Under the pieces are notes generated by a model, which was not told the DNA's origin, made no database searches, and saw nothing but the letters and a program-made list of their open reading frames with translations. The translations under genes were made by a program, and so were the position numbers. From Aphelocoma coerulescens (Eukaryota; Chordata; Aves; Passeriformes; Corvidae), in assembly GCF_041296385.1 (NCBI RefSeq), contig NW_027184064.1, forward strand, positions 1,841,614-1,905,613: DNA of 64,000 nucleotides, read 5' to 3'. Positions 40,836 to 50,895 of this stretch are shown piece after piece (the stretch's first letter is position 1; each line of letters begins with the position of its first letter).

Positions 40836-41170
40836 TTTGTAGCAAACACCCACCATGGCATCTTCCACACTGTTCTGACCTCTAATCCTGATCCATCACC
40901 TCTCAAATGTCTCATCGCCCATCCCAAGGCAGAATTCTCTGTGATCCTGCTCCTCTTTCACTTGCAACTTGTCCTCTCTGCCTACCTTCCTAAACAACCT
41001 GTATCCATCCATGGCACAACCCTAATTGTGTGGCCTATCCCACCATGTCTCTGTGAAACCAAAGGGATTATGGTCCTGTAGTTTTCACTGACTTCTAATT
41101 TTTCTTGTGTGTTCCCTGTGTTGCATCTGTGAGCATACAGACACTTCAGGAATGCACTCATTTGTGTTGT
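40831..41170 (-). mobile_element. CR1 LINE endonuclease N-terminal part (part 3 of the interrupted copy)
   Basis: The minus strand begins near 41,170 with 'LKCLYAHRCNTGN..EKLEV', the CR1 counterpart of 'LKCLYTNARSMGNKQEELE' at the endonuclease start. It runs down to 'VGVCYKLP' next to the LTR. This CR1 therefore spans the endonuclease and the linker but lacks its RT and 3' end. Confidence 0.88.
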
Positions 41171-41175
41171 TTTCC

Positions 41176-44100
41176 AAAAAAAAGTACAATAGCTTTCCCC
41201 ATAATAGTTGCTCATGGTCATGGTTCTGCCATATTAAAAATTTGCTTCATGATTGTTTCAATAGCAGTGAGTCTATCAGAATTTTTTAGGTTATTCAACA
41301 AGGGGAAAATGTGGTTTCTCTGGTAAAAGTCATAGAAAGAGGATCACACCTACTGCTTTCAATTTATAGTGTCATACTTGTCTGAAGTGTCATACTTGGT
41401 TTGTTCAGTGTTTTTTTTTAAAATTTCCTCACCTAACTTTTATTTCCTTTTCCTGTCAGTGGCAATATCTCTTGATGCAAAATAGATGAGACTAACTGGT
41501 GTTCACCTTCTCAGCATTGTCAGTGTTCTGGAAAAGTGAAAAGAGAAAACATACATAATGGCAGTCATGTCTAATAGAGCACTAGACAGAAGTTTCCTCT
41601 GGTTCTCAGGGGACTAGCAGAATTATCCTTCTTTACCCCTGTTAACATCATTGCCAACATCAGCTCCTGTTCCTAGCTGAGTGATGCAACACGATTAGGG
41701 GGAAGATGTACAGCCTCTTTCTCTCTCCCATAAAAACTGAGTTTCCTTCAACACTGAAGCAGTGACTCCCAAGCTAACATCCCTTGAGCCAGTGCTGGAA
41801 TGGCAAGTGTGGCTGTGTGAAAGCAATGTGGATGTTTGCTAGGGGACAAGTCAGGAATTTCTGTGCTGCAATTCCTTGCTTAATGTAAATGACCAATCAG
41901 CAATTCTGGCAAAAGGAATCATTGCTTGCTGAACATGTGCATTCATTTTATTATTGCCCCTGAACACCCCTATCTGCAGATTTGCATGAGCAATCTCATT
42001 CACAAAAAATTAGAAAGGGAGAAAAAAATCACCTTGGTGCAATAATACTATGAATATGTGTTTGCTTAGATATCCTGAATGTCTGAGAAGACCGATCCTA
42101 GAAGCTATCTTAGGTTTTTATAGCAGTATACCTCTGCTGTCTTTAACTTGAAAAGGTAATACCTGGGTTTAATGACATTTAAAAACCCAAACAAATCCAA
42201 GCCAGAAAATTTCTAAACTGAAGAAACAGAAAGAATATTAATATAAGACAAGAAAGCTGTAATTAACTCCACCATCTCCCCACAAACATAGCATGATAAT
42301 TCCAATAAGCAATTGCTCTGAGGACAGCAAAGCACTGAAATAACAATTTTACACATTCAGAGTTTAACAGGCTGAAGTAAAATACTCAACAATCTGCCTA
42401 TTCATCTAATTAGCATTACTGATTCATATTCAAACAGAATTTCCTCAGGGCAAGGGAAAAATTCCACAGGTTGCTTGAATTCACTGATCCTCACCTTTGA
42501 TGCCTCCTCTTGAAAAACAAGGGGAAAATGCCCTCCAGAAATAATTTGAATGGAAATAAAGCCTGGATATTAATAGATTTGTTGAATATGAAACTATGTA
42601 AAACAATCAGTCTGTAATTTAATTTCTCCAAAAAAAGGGCAAAAAGTTAACTTTACCTCTGTTTGGACAGATGGGATAGGAGTGGGTTACTGCACTGGCA
42701 AACTAGTATAATAAAATCCACCTGAAACCTTTCTATATAAAATCTGAAGCTGAAGCGAATATAAAATGTCACAGTTTACTTTGCTTTCTGTGTGAAACTT
42801 GTTTTATATATGTAGTAGTTGTTATATCTTGGATAATAAATGCAGTTTACAGTGTTTAAAAACCTTTTGGGTTGTTTTTTTCCTAACTTTACTGCTTTCT
42901 TCTGTTGAAGTGAAGGTTTTGAACATTACACAGATATAAACATGAAGGCTAAGCTTCTTACAGAATGATTTGGTTTGCATTTTTATGGTATCATTTAGAT
43001 GTTAAGATAAATCTGACAGACAAGGGTTATAATTATCAATCTGCAAAGACCGTGATTCCTTTGAAGAGTAGATTTATGGCTTCTGATTCAATTAGAATAA
43101 ATCATAATGAAAACATTGTACAAGCCTGGAGCATGAAAATTAAAAACACACCCTCTAGTTCATATGTAATTGTTCCCAGAAAACCTCATGTTAGAATAAA
43201 ATAAGTTAATCAAACCCAGAAAAACAAGAAAATACATCACAAATTATTATCCAACAGTTGAATATAACTGAGAAAAAGAAAAAAAAAATCACTTCATTAT
43301 CAAATCTGTGCAGATCTATATTAATTTGACCTGCACATATTTTGGAGAGAGCCTTTAAAAATCACTGTTTTCCATCATGGGATCAAAGATACATTGACTT
43401 TCTGTAAGTCATATTTTGTACCTTTCTGGTTTTTTCCTTTATTGGTAAAATTACACAATGCCATTGCTGAAATTAATGATAGGGTGATGTTTTCTCATTC
43501 CTGAAGTGTTTAACAGATCAAAAATAGAAACTAATTATAGACCTTTTCTTTCCTTTATGAATTTCTGTTTGTGAGATTCCAAATTTTCTCTCATGCAGCA
43601 TATTAGTGTTGCATTTTCTATACAGTATGGAAAAATCACCATTATCTCTACAAAGGAAACAGAACATGAATAGAATGTAGTCTGATTTTTGTCACATATA
43701 CAAGAGACCAAATAAATTTAATTTTGTGAATTCTTCAAGTGCCCAGTCAGGTTTTAATCAAGTTATTTTTACCTGCAGCAGTGACTGGAAATCTCTGCAG
43801 CTCAGGTATCAGTGCCTGAACACGGGCCAAATAGAAATCAGTTACAAAGTCACCTGGATTGGGAAGGGAGGTGGGGAATGTGCAGACATCCTCATTCACA
43901 GAATCATCTCAGGAGAGGACAGCATTTGTAGAATTTTAAGGAAAAATGGGAAAATAGAAGTTTTGATATAAAGATTTCAGGACATCCATTCTCGAGGTGG
44001 GTTTCTGCTTTGTTTTATGAATTAATTTCTGGGCTAAGAATAAACATCTCTTTCATTAACACTCTTTGTCCCTACAGAGCAGTAAAGAAAAAATATTCTT

Positions 44101-47100
44101 TTTCCTTTGTATTTTAACATGTGGGTAATAAATAATGAACATAATAAATAATAGCCTTTCCATATGCTAAAATCATGTAGTTTCACAAATATGTAAACTT
44201 GAACAACATGTTCACTTTCCCCCCACCACTACTATAGGTGAACACTGTCCTCTGAAGAGGTAATTTTTCAAAAGCAGGATTGGTAAGTGCCAGACAGCAT
44301 TTTGCTTTTTCCTTTTGAACATACCTACCTCACCTGATGAAAGAGTTTGGGGTCTTCTTTTTCTATGAGTAAGAGGATTTGTTTCAAATTTTTAGAGAAA
44401 TATATCATACAATGAAACTTAAATGGTCTCACATGGTTACACCACAGGAACAGCCAATATATTTCTCTTGCCTAACTGGAAATAAAGGAACACATTAAAC
44501 TTAGGAGAACAGTGCACATTTTTAATTAATTTATCTAGTATAAGTACATGTTGAAAGAAAAACAAAGGAAGGTATTGTAATGGTTTTACTTGGTTTGGTT
44601 GCAATATATTCACGTTCAGATGTGGAAAAGCAGCTATCTTTATCCACTCTCCACCATGTAATTCTTAAACTCCATCATTTATTTCAAGAAAGCTGTCAGA
44701 ATTATGTAGAGGCCTCACTGATATTAATATTTCACAAGTTTTGGGTCTATAAGTGGCCCAAGACAGATGATCATGAATATTTTCACTTATTTGCCCAACT
44801 ACGGAAGAGTTTGTGGCAGGAGTTCACTTTTTATGAGACTAGAAAGAATCCACTCCAGCAGAGCTCTTAAATGTGTCTCTGCTGCAAGGAACTCATCAGT
44901 CAGGGCTCACAAATCAGCCCTGAGACACAAATCTTTAGAAACCAGGCCTCATTAGTTCTGGTGCTCGTGAAACTGCTTGACTTGCAGAAGAACTCTCATA
45001 AACCTTACCTCCATCTTCAGTCTTTTAATGAAGTTTCTTTTTGGGTGCATATATGTTTATAAACATTCAACATAAAGAATTCTAACTGCTGACAGACCAT
45101 ATTCAATATTCAATATGTTATTGTTATAAAAAGCATAATTTTAACTATTTATCACCTTGATGTGGTTTGCGTCATTTTACCTTTAAAAGTTCACACAGCT
45201 TGAATCTCCTTATCAAAAAGCCTGTTTGGCTTTTTCTCATAACAGAAATGTGACCACAGCTTTTTCACTTTATATGCTCATTAAAGTGTCAGAGTTGAAT
45301 CTTCTCACATACACAAAGCTGGGAGCATCCTAATGTCTTTGAGAGATTGAGGTCCTTGTAAACCTAAATAAATTAATTCTGATAATGTAGTGTTGAGACA
45401 AGGATGACATTTTCTATTTCAAATCTTACCAATCTGAAAATTTTACACACAGCACTTGTTTTCAACAGAGTTCTTGCCACATCTTTAAAAAAAGATGAAG
45501 GAAAGACATTGACAAGACTGAATAAGTAACCAGGTTGTTTGCTGTTTGTCCAGCCCCAAGGTTTTCCCTTGAAAGTTTTATCTTCTCACAGGCTGGCTGA
45601 CTAAGTGCACATTGTAACCTTTGCAATAGCAGAGTGATGAATCAGATTCCTGGATCAATTTGTTTTCCTTGTCATTTGATCCATCTCAATTACTGATGAA
45701 CAAGTTTCATTTTCTATTTTATAGAACAAATTAGTGAAATACAGCATGAAACACTGAATAAACATTGCCAGTCCCAGCTGGTTTCCCCCTTTGCCTTTAG
45801 AAAGGTGATCAAGAATGGAGTGAAGTAAGCCCCTAAAAATGGGCTGAAATGAAACAGATGTTTCACGGCAGTGCTGAGGGTGCTGAAATTGCACTATAAC
45901 AAGGTGCCATTGATCTTGATCCTTCCAGCCTAGAACTGCAAGCTGCAGGATCAAGGCCATTTTCTAATCTTCTTTCAGCTACCCCAGCTACGTACTGTCG
46001 TGCGCAGTTTACTCAGGGACTGCTGCACTCCTGCATTAAAGGCACTGCTTATGTATACTTGGAATAGTGCCTAAAAGCTCATATACATATGTAGGATTTG
46101 AGTGTGAAGTGATGAATCTGGGCACAGAAGGTATATGAAACTGGAACCATCACATTAATAAATATGATTTAGTTGTATTTTGTTATTTTCCTCCTTTTTT
46201 AACTTTTTATTTCCTAATAAAAATAGGTAATAGCACTTACCTAGGCATTAAGGTCTCAGTCTGGGGCATTTATGTGTTCTTATGTTAGACTCTAACAGTA
46301 CTGTCTTTTGATGTGCCACATTATTTTCAGTTGTCAGTTTCTAGGCATCTCCTTTTATTTTTAGTAGCTAAGGAAATATATCTGAATTTGGATTCACTGC
46401 TACATAATGCAAAACAATCCCAATTTCACTAGCCCCAGTAAAAGAAAGAAAATCCAAAAAACGAGCATCCCAAAGTATAGTAAAAAGTAAATATGCAATC
46501 AGATTGGAATATATCTTATATGTACCCAGCTGAAAATATGTTGTGTTTTAAATTAAGGGTTGGGCTTATTTGGGTTATAATACCTTTAAATTAAGAAATT
46601 ACCCCCTTCAAGCAATTCTAAAATGACTTATTAAATAATTCAAAATAAATGTTTCTTTACTCCTCCTGTCTTGAACAAGGATTAGGACATTTGAGATACA
46701 CCCTAGCTATAGTAACTGTAACCTGAACATACGTCTTCACCATATTATATAAGTATATAAGAAAGCTGCCTATTTCTAAGCATCCTGTGAAAACAAATGT
46801 GTTTCACATGGCTGGATTAAAAAGATGTCTTTCTGGACTGCCCTCTTGGTCTTTATCAGGTGCATGGCCAGACCCAAAGTGATAAGGAAGCAGGCCACAC
46901 ATTCAAATAACCCCAAGGAGATCCAAATCAGAGGAGGAAGAACCATCCCCTAGGAAAATCACATGCCTCCCACTGAAGAACTCAGGAAGCTTATGATTTG
47001 ATGTAGATTTTTTTCACCACATTTTTCTAAAAAGAAGACTGAAACTGTTGGTATTAGCACCCAAAATTCATCGTAAGAGTAAGCATAGCACCAGAGAAAA

Positions 47101-47229
47101 GGGATTTTTATCTAACAGTTTTATGCTACTACTGAGGCTTTCCTGCACTAATTAGGTAATTTGGACATTTAAACTGTTAACACTTGAACAAACATTCTTG
47201 GCTCTGTATACATGGCGTGTTCCCTTTTG
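41176..47229. other. AT-rich DNA, nothing recognised
   Basis: Six kilobases without a supportable gene, RNA or recent repeat. Frames of 60-101 codons occur on both strands (for example 45,655-45,960 minus) with no recognisable domain. Confidence 0.5.
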
Positions 47230-48120
47230 GTAATTACAAGACTTTGAATAACAGGGCCAGAGCTGAATGCAGTGTTCAAGAAGTCTGTGTACCAAGGTTT
47301 ATATAGCAGAAAAACGACACCATCTGTCTCATCCTCAATATCCTTCTTGATGGTATCGAACATTTTGTCAGCTCTTTTTGCTGCCATTGAACACAGAGCA
47401 TATTCTTTCAGAAAACTGACAGATCATTTTTCAGAGCTGAGACTGTCAGTTCTGAGTTCAGCATCACATGGTTTGGATTATTTTTGTTACATGTGTTGCC
47501 TTACTTTCATCTATACTATAGCTCATGTGACAATTTTTTGCTCCCATATTTCATTCTCTGAGATCCTCTGCTATTTCTTGCCACTAATTTGGCACTTGAC
47601 TAAGTGGAATTCCTTAAAAATCTGTGTAAAAGCCTTTTTATAAAGATATCGAATAAAAACAGGTTCAAAACTGATCCACCAGTGACCCAACCTCTGATTT
47701 TTCCCTATTATAATACTTGATCTTTAGGAATTTTCTTCACATTCTTCAAGGAATTTTCTATCTATGTAAAAGAAATACATCTCCTACAAAGCAAGTAACT
47801 TTTCTCCAATTCATGGTAGCTCAGTTTCCTATTGATTTTCAGTCTGGAACTTTGTGAAGGCTTTTATATCTACCTGATTCTCCTTATCTACATGATTATT
47901 GACAGTTCCTATAATACCAGGGAGATGGTGAGCCAGGATTTCCATTAAAAAAGCCCCACTGTCACTTTCTTGACAGACTTTCTCCACAGCCTCAGTGAAC
48001 ATATTCCTGGTTGCAAACGCTTCCATCCTAGAAGAGATGAAAGTCAGATTCACCAGCCTGCAGTTACCAGAATACTCTATAGGATCTCACTCTATAGATA
48101 TCCCATAGTGTATCCCAGTG
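47230..48120 (-). mobile_element. Ancient CR1/L3-like LINE fragment, minus orientation
   Basis: The sequence matches, in order and in antisense, a very old amniote CR1 subfamily. Examples are 'tgaatgcagtgttcaa-..-gtaccaaggtttatatag', the 'gcatcacatggtttggat' zone, and at 47,830-48,060 the antisense of the RT block. That block is still legible on the minus strand as 'NNHVDKENQVDI' (family form 'NKHVDKGDPVDI'). Divergence is high, with many indels, so it predates the other CR1 copies here. No LINE ends are visible. Confidence 0.75.
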
Positions 48121-48696
48121 TCCTATAGAATTTCTCTTTTCTAGTTGCATGCTATGAAGGCAGCCTAGCAGATCTCTGGCACTGTGAGAGATCTCTCTCA
48201 ACACTGTGAGTTGGCTGGAGGTTCTCCAGTTCCGCTTTTGAATTTTTCCAGAATACATGGGTTAGCATCATACATTCCCAATTACCAAAAATGGAAATAA
48301 AAAACCCTTTTGCTACATTCTCAACAGATTGTTTAAAAGTACTGTGGATGTTAAACTAAATATTACATGGGACTCCTATGATGTTTGTTCTGTTAAAAAA
48401 AACCTGTGAAGCTTTAACAGTTTTGTCATATTTCTGTCTTACACTATGCAGTTAATGCACCAAGAATGACTGATTACAAAATAGTAAGTTCTATAGAGAT
48501 TTTTTTTCAATTTTTTTTCTGAATGATTTTTAGAAAATTACAGGTTATGGATATTAAAAAAAAACCAAAACAGGAACAAAACCCCAAACCCCCCACCCTA
48601 ATGTGAATATACTAGGTTTCTAAAGTCTTATTTTTATCTGTTTTAATAGAAATGACTATAAATACCTTTAATATTATTTTCAAAGCAAATTTCTTG
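48121..48696. other. AT-rich DNA next to the LTR element
   Basis: Nothing recognisable. The last bases before 48,703 form the 5' copy of the target duplication of the next element. Confidence 0.5.
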
Positions 48697-48702
48697 ATTT
48701 GT

Positions 48703-48991
48703 TGTTGGGGCCCTCCCCCTGCCATGTAGCCCTGGGAGAGGGGCCCTGGGGGGGAGACACAGGATTTCCCTAGCCCCTGGTCAGCCTTGTTCCCCATTGG
48801 TTGTTTTGTGTTTCCCTCCACGGGCAAGGACCCTCGGGTCCCGTGATTGCTGCAGTTTCTCGGCAGAGCTCCGGCCATGTGGCTGGAGAAATAAACATCT
48901 CTCTGAAACATCTATCAAGAATTGGTCCATATATATTTCTTTTCCACGGGCCTTGTTGTTTGATACGTGTTGCAGTATCCGCACTGTAACA
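48703..48991 (+). repeat. 5' LTR of the cold-shock-domain element
   Basis: 289 bp, TG...CA ended. It contains an inverted CCAAT box (CCATTGG at about 48,794), AATAAA at 48,890-48,895 and an AT-rich 'catatatatttc' stretch after it. No clear TATA box precedes the polyA signal. Compared with the 3' LTR it has two extra segments, near 48,740 and 48,940. Confidence 0.93.
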
Positions 48992-49046
48992 AATGGTGGG
49001 TAATGCTGGCAAGACACCGATCCCTAAGGACAGAAAATTCGTGAGT
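48992..49046 (+). promoter_or_regulatory. Leader: candidate primer-binding site and splice donor
   Basis: TGG at 48,995 lies three bases after the LTR end, the usual place for a primer-binding site. The following bases, TGGTGGGTAATGCTGG, do not match a tRNA I can name. GTGAGT at 49,041-49,046 is a good 5' splice-site consensus, which could permit a spliced message for the downstream ORF. Both calls are inference from position and motif. Confidence 0.4.
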
Positions 49047-49102
49047 AAAAACCACTCTAGAACTCTATCTTCTCACCTTGGTTTGGATATTCTCTCTGGA
49101 TT

Positions 49103-49444
49103 ATGGAGGAACCGTGCAAAGACTCTTGGCTCTCAGAGCTGCATATGGACATTTATCTTAAACTTGAAAAGATTCTTGAACAACGATTTGTAAATTTTAG
49201 CTTAATTCAAGCTCAAAAGGAACTGAAACTCTTCCTGGCATGGTTGTTCAAGAACTTTTTCTATGTTTCTTGGGATGAGATTCTTACCAAAGACTTTTGG
49301 AAGACTGTTTGGACACAGTTAATTTTTGAGTCAAAATATATGTTGATGGAAGAATATTTTTGTGAATATTATTTAATTACCGAGACTGTTGAGCAATGTC
49401 AGCTGTGTCTTGGCGAAGGGAAGCGTGCCTCAGAGTCCGTGTGA
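49103..49444 (+). CDS. ORF of 113 codons, possible Gag matrix-like N-terminus
   Basis: This is the first substantial ORF after the LTR, starting at ATG 49,103 about 110 bp into the interior. The product is helix-rich: a segment 'QAQKELKLFLAWLFKNFF' is followed by 'VSWDEILTKDFWKTVWTQL', which resembles the helix pattern with a conserved DFW/EFW turn of avian beta-like retroviral matrix domains. It has no N-terminal Met-Gly myristoylation signal and no late domain, capsid or zinc knuckle. The frame ends at TGA 49,442 at the edge of the GC-rich block, so if it is Gag it is only the matrix portion. I do not recognise it at sequence level. The matrix call is inference from position, length and helix pattern; a captured host sequence is the alternative. 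Confidence 0.45.
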   Translation: MEEPCKDSWLSELHMDIYLKLEKILEQRFVNFSLIQAQKELKLFLAWLFKNFFYVSWDEILTKDFWKTVWTQLIFESKYMLMEEYFCEYYLITETVEQCQLCLGEGKRASESV

Positions 49445-49818
49445 CCCCAGCCACGTGGACCGAGCCTCTCTGAGCAGCAGTGAGGCAATTCCCCCGCGCG
49501 GGCAGAGCGGTGTGAGCTGCAGTGTTGGCAGCAGAGAGAGGTGCGGCGGGAGAGGGGCAACCTGGCGGTGCCCGCCCGGCCCCACACAGCGCGTGGTGGA
49601 ACGATCCCCATGAACGCTCGACTGAGAGGGGCGGTGCGCGGGCGGTGGCTGGTGGTGGTGGCAGTGGGGCAGAGCCGCGCCTAGCTGAGACATGGGCTGG
49701 AGCAGGGCACAGGGGGGCTGCCGCTTGGGGGCCTGACTGAGATGTGGATGTGGTGCCAGGCAGCAGCAGCGCCACTGAGAGCAGAGTAGACTGCACAGCC
49801 CGGCTTGCACGGCCCCAA
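49445..49818 (+). other. CpG-rich block between the two ORFs
   Basis: About 300 bp that are strikingly GC- and CpG-rich (for example GCGCGGGCAG and GGTGCGGCGG) compared with the AT-rich remainder of the element and its flanks. All three plus frames have stops. It resembles a vertebrate 5' UTR or CpG-island fragment, and so could have come with the captured cold-shock gene; it could also be retroviral leader or spacer. A frame of 192 codons on the minus strand here is a GC artefact. Confidence 0.6.
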
Positions 49819-50151
49819 ATGCGAACCCGGGAAGAGTGTGCAGGCACGAGCAGCCCCGACAGCTCCAACGCAAGAGCAAGCGAAAAAGAAAGTGAAACCA
49901 GGAATGCAGCGAGACAGAAAACAGCAGCCACTTGGAAAAAGGAAAAAATCACCATAGCTAAAGTTTTAGGAATAGTAAAATGGTATAATGTTAAACAAAA
50001 TTATGGTTTTATAACAAGATGTGACAACCAAGAAGACATATTCATTCATAGAACTGCTATTAAAAAGAATAACCCTGAAAAATGCATCCCAAACTTGGGA
50101 GATAGAGAGGTGGCGGAGTTCAAAATTCTGCAAGGTAGAAAAGGGTTATAA
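49819..50151 (+). CDS. Captured Y-box-type cold-shock-domain (CSD) ORF
   Basis: The frame is open from 49,741; the first ATG is 49,819 and TAA is at 50,149. After a charged Ser/Glu/Lys-rich leader, the codons from 49,960 give an almost complete cold-shock domain. 'KVLGIVKWYNVKQNYGFI' contains RNP1 (NYGFI, 49,999-50,013). RNP2 (DIFIH, 50,035-50,049) and 'TAIKKNNPEK' follow. The last two and the 'KVLG-VKW-NV' start are hallmarks of vertebrate YBX proteins, which bind single-stranded nucleic acid and mRNA; bacterial CSDs and LIN28 lack the AIKKNNP insert. The domain is uninterrupted by introns, although host YBX genes are spliced, pointing to capture from RNA. It lies between LTRs that share one target duplication, so it moved with the element. 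The 111-codon product would lack the YBX C-terminal tail because of the stop. Expression is unknown. Confidence 0.85.
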   Translation: MRTREECAGTSSPDSSNARASEKESETRNAARQKTAATWKKEKITIAKVLGIVKWYNVKQNYGFITRCDNQEDIFIHRTAIKKNNPEKCIPNLGDREVAEFKILQGRKGL

Positions 50152-50553
50152 GCAGCAAATGTTACTGGGCCTGGGGGTATTCCAGGCAAAGGCAGCAGTT
50201 ATGAACAAAATTATAAACAATATCCATCCCAGCAGCTTCCCTACCCACAACCTACTTTCCCCTTTTACCCTACACTCAATATGAACCCTTTCCTAAGTTT
50301 ACCCCATCCCCAGCTTATTCCTAATCTGTTTTTCACCCCATGGCTTCCCTATACAATTCCCTTTCCCTACAACTCCTCTCCGATGCCGAGGGGGGGAGGA
50401 AAAGGGGGAGGGAAGAAATTAAACCCTCTCCTGCCTCAGTTTCCCCACAAAACATGCATGGAGAGTCCTGTCTCCCTTCTGTCAGCCTTAAGATGTTCCA
50501 GAGAATCTGTTTGGACATTTAAAGACTCAGGAGGGTGTCTTGTTTTGTTTTGA
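50152..50553 (+). pseudogene. In-frame continuation of the CSD gene after the stop
   Basis: Directly after TAA 50,149 the same frame stays open for 134 codons. Its first residues, 'AANVTGPGGIP', are the sequence that follows the CSD in vertebrate YBX proteins ('AANVTGPGGVP'), so the stop replaces what is normally a glutamate codon. A Tyr/Pro/Phe-rich stretch ('YEQNYKQYPSQQLPYPQP') and a Gly/Lys patch (about 50,390-50,425) follow. The alternating basic/acidic islands of the YBX tail are absent. Whether the stop was in the active element or arose after insertion cannot be told from one copy. Confidence 0.75.
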
Positions 50554-50637
50554 AACTGTCCTTGTTATCTCATGTTTATCCAGTTGTTTCCAATGTTAAG
50601 TTTTAAATCCCTTTTTGTTAAAAATAAATGGGTGAAA
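50554..50637 (+). other. 3' untranslated end with candidate polypurine tract
   Basis: The last 19 bases before the 3' LTR, AAAAATAAATGGGTGAAA and one more A upstream, are purine-rich with a few T and sit where a polypurine tract must be. A better purine run (GGGGGGGAGGAAAAGGGGGA) lies at about 50,390, inside the ORF, 240 bp upstream. Confidence 0.4.
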
Positions 50638-50889
50638 TGTTGGAGCCCTCCCCCTGCCATGTAGTCCTGGGAGACACGGGGTTTCCCTAGCCCCTGGTCA
50701 TCCTCGTTCCCCATTGGTTGTTTTGTGTTCCCCTGTGTGGGCAAGGACCCTCAGGTCCCGTGATTGAGCAGTTCCTCGGCAGAGCTCTGGCCATGCGGCT
50801 GGAGAAATAAACATCTCTCTGAAACATCTATCAAGAATCGGTCCATATATATCGTTTGATATGTGTGTTGCAGTATCCGCACTGTAACA
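50638..50889 (+). repeat. 3' LTR of the cold-shock-domain element
   Basis: 252 bp, starting TGTTGGAGCC and ending GCACTGTAACA, with AATAAA at 50,806-50,811. It aligns end to end with the LTR at 48,703-48,991 apart from two deletions and scattered substitutions. Confidence 0.93.
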
Positions 50890-50895
50890 ATTTGT

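Larger units (their letters stand above)
48697..50895 (+). mobile_element. Compact LTR retroelement carrying a Y-box cold-shock-domain gene
   Basis: Two LTRs, 48,703-48,991 and 50,638-50,889, start TGTTGG and end CTGTAACA, and are bracketed by perfect 6-bp duplications ATTTGT (48,697-48,702 and 50,890-50,895). A 6-bp duplication is typical of class II (alpha/beta-like) retroviruses. The LTRs differ by roughly 18 substitutions over about 245 aligned bases, plus two indels of about 17-20 bp, so the insertion is not recent. The 1,646-bp interior contains a possible Gag-matrix-like ORF (49,103-49,444), a CpG-rich block (about 49,470-49,740) and a cold-shock-domain ORF with a proline/tyrosine-rich tail (49,819-50,553). 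I see no capsid, zinc knuckle, protease, RT, integrase or envelope, so mobility would need proteins supplied in trans. Confidence 0.9.

Noticed and set aside
45655..45960. Minus-strand frame of 101 codons
   Set aside because: Looked at as a possible host exon or pseudogene; no recognisable domain and no supporting neighbours.
48993..49193. Frame starting ATG 48,993 directly after the 5' LTR
   Set aside because: Its start overlaps the position of the primer-binding site, and the frame has no domain; the ORF at 49,103 is the better candidate.
49377..49955. Minus-strand frame of 192 codons with a hydrophobic start
   Set aside because: Antisense shadow of the CpG-rich block; GC-rich DNA is poor in stops, and nothing on this strand matches a family.
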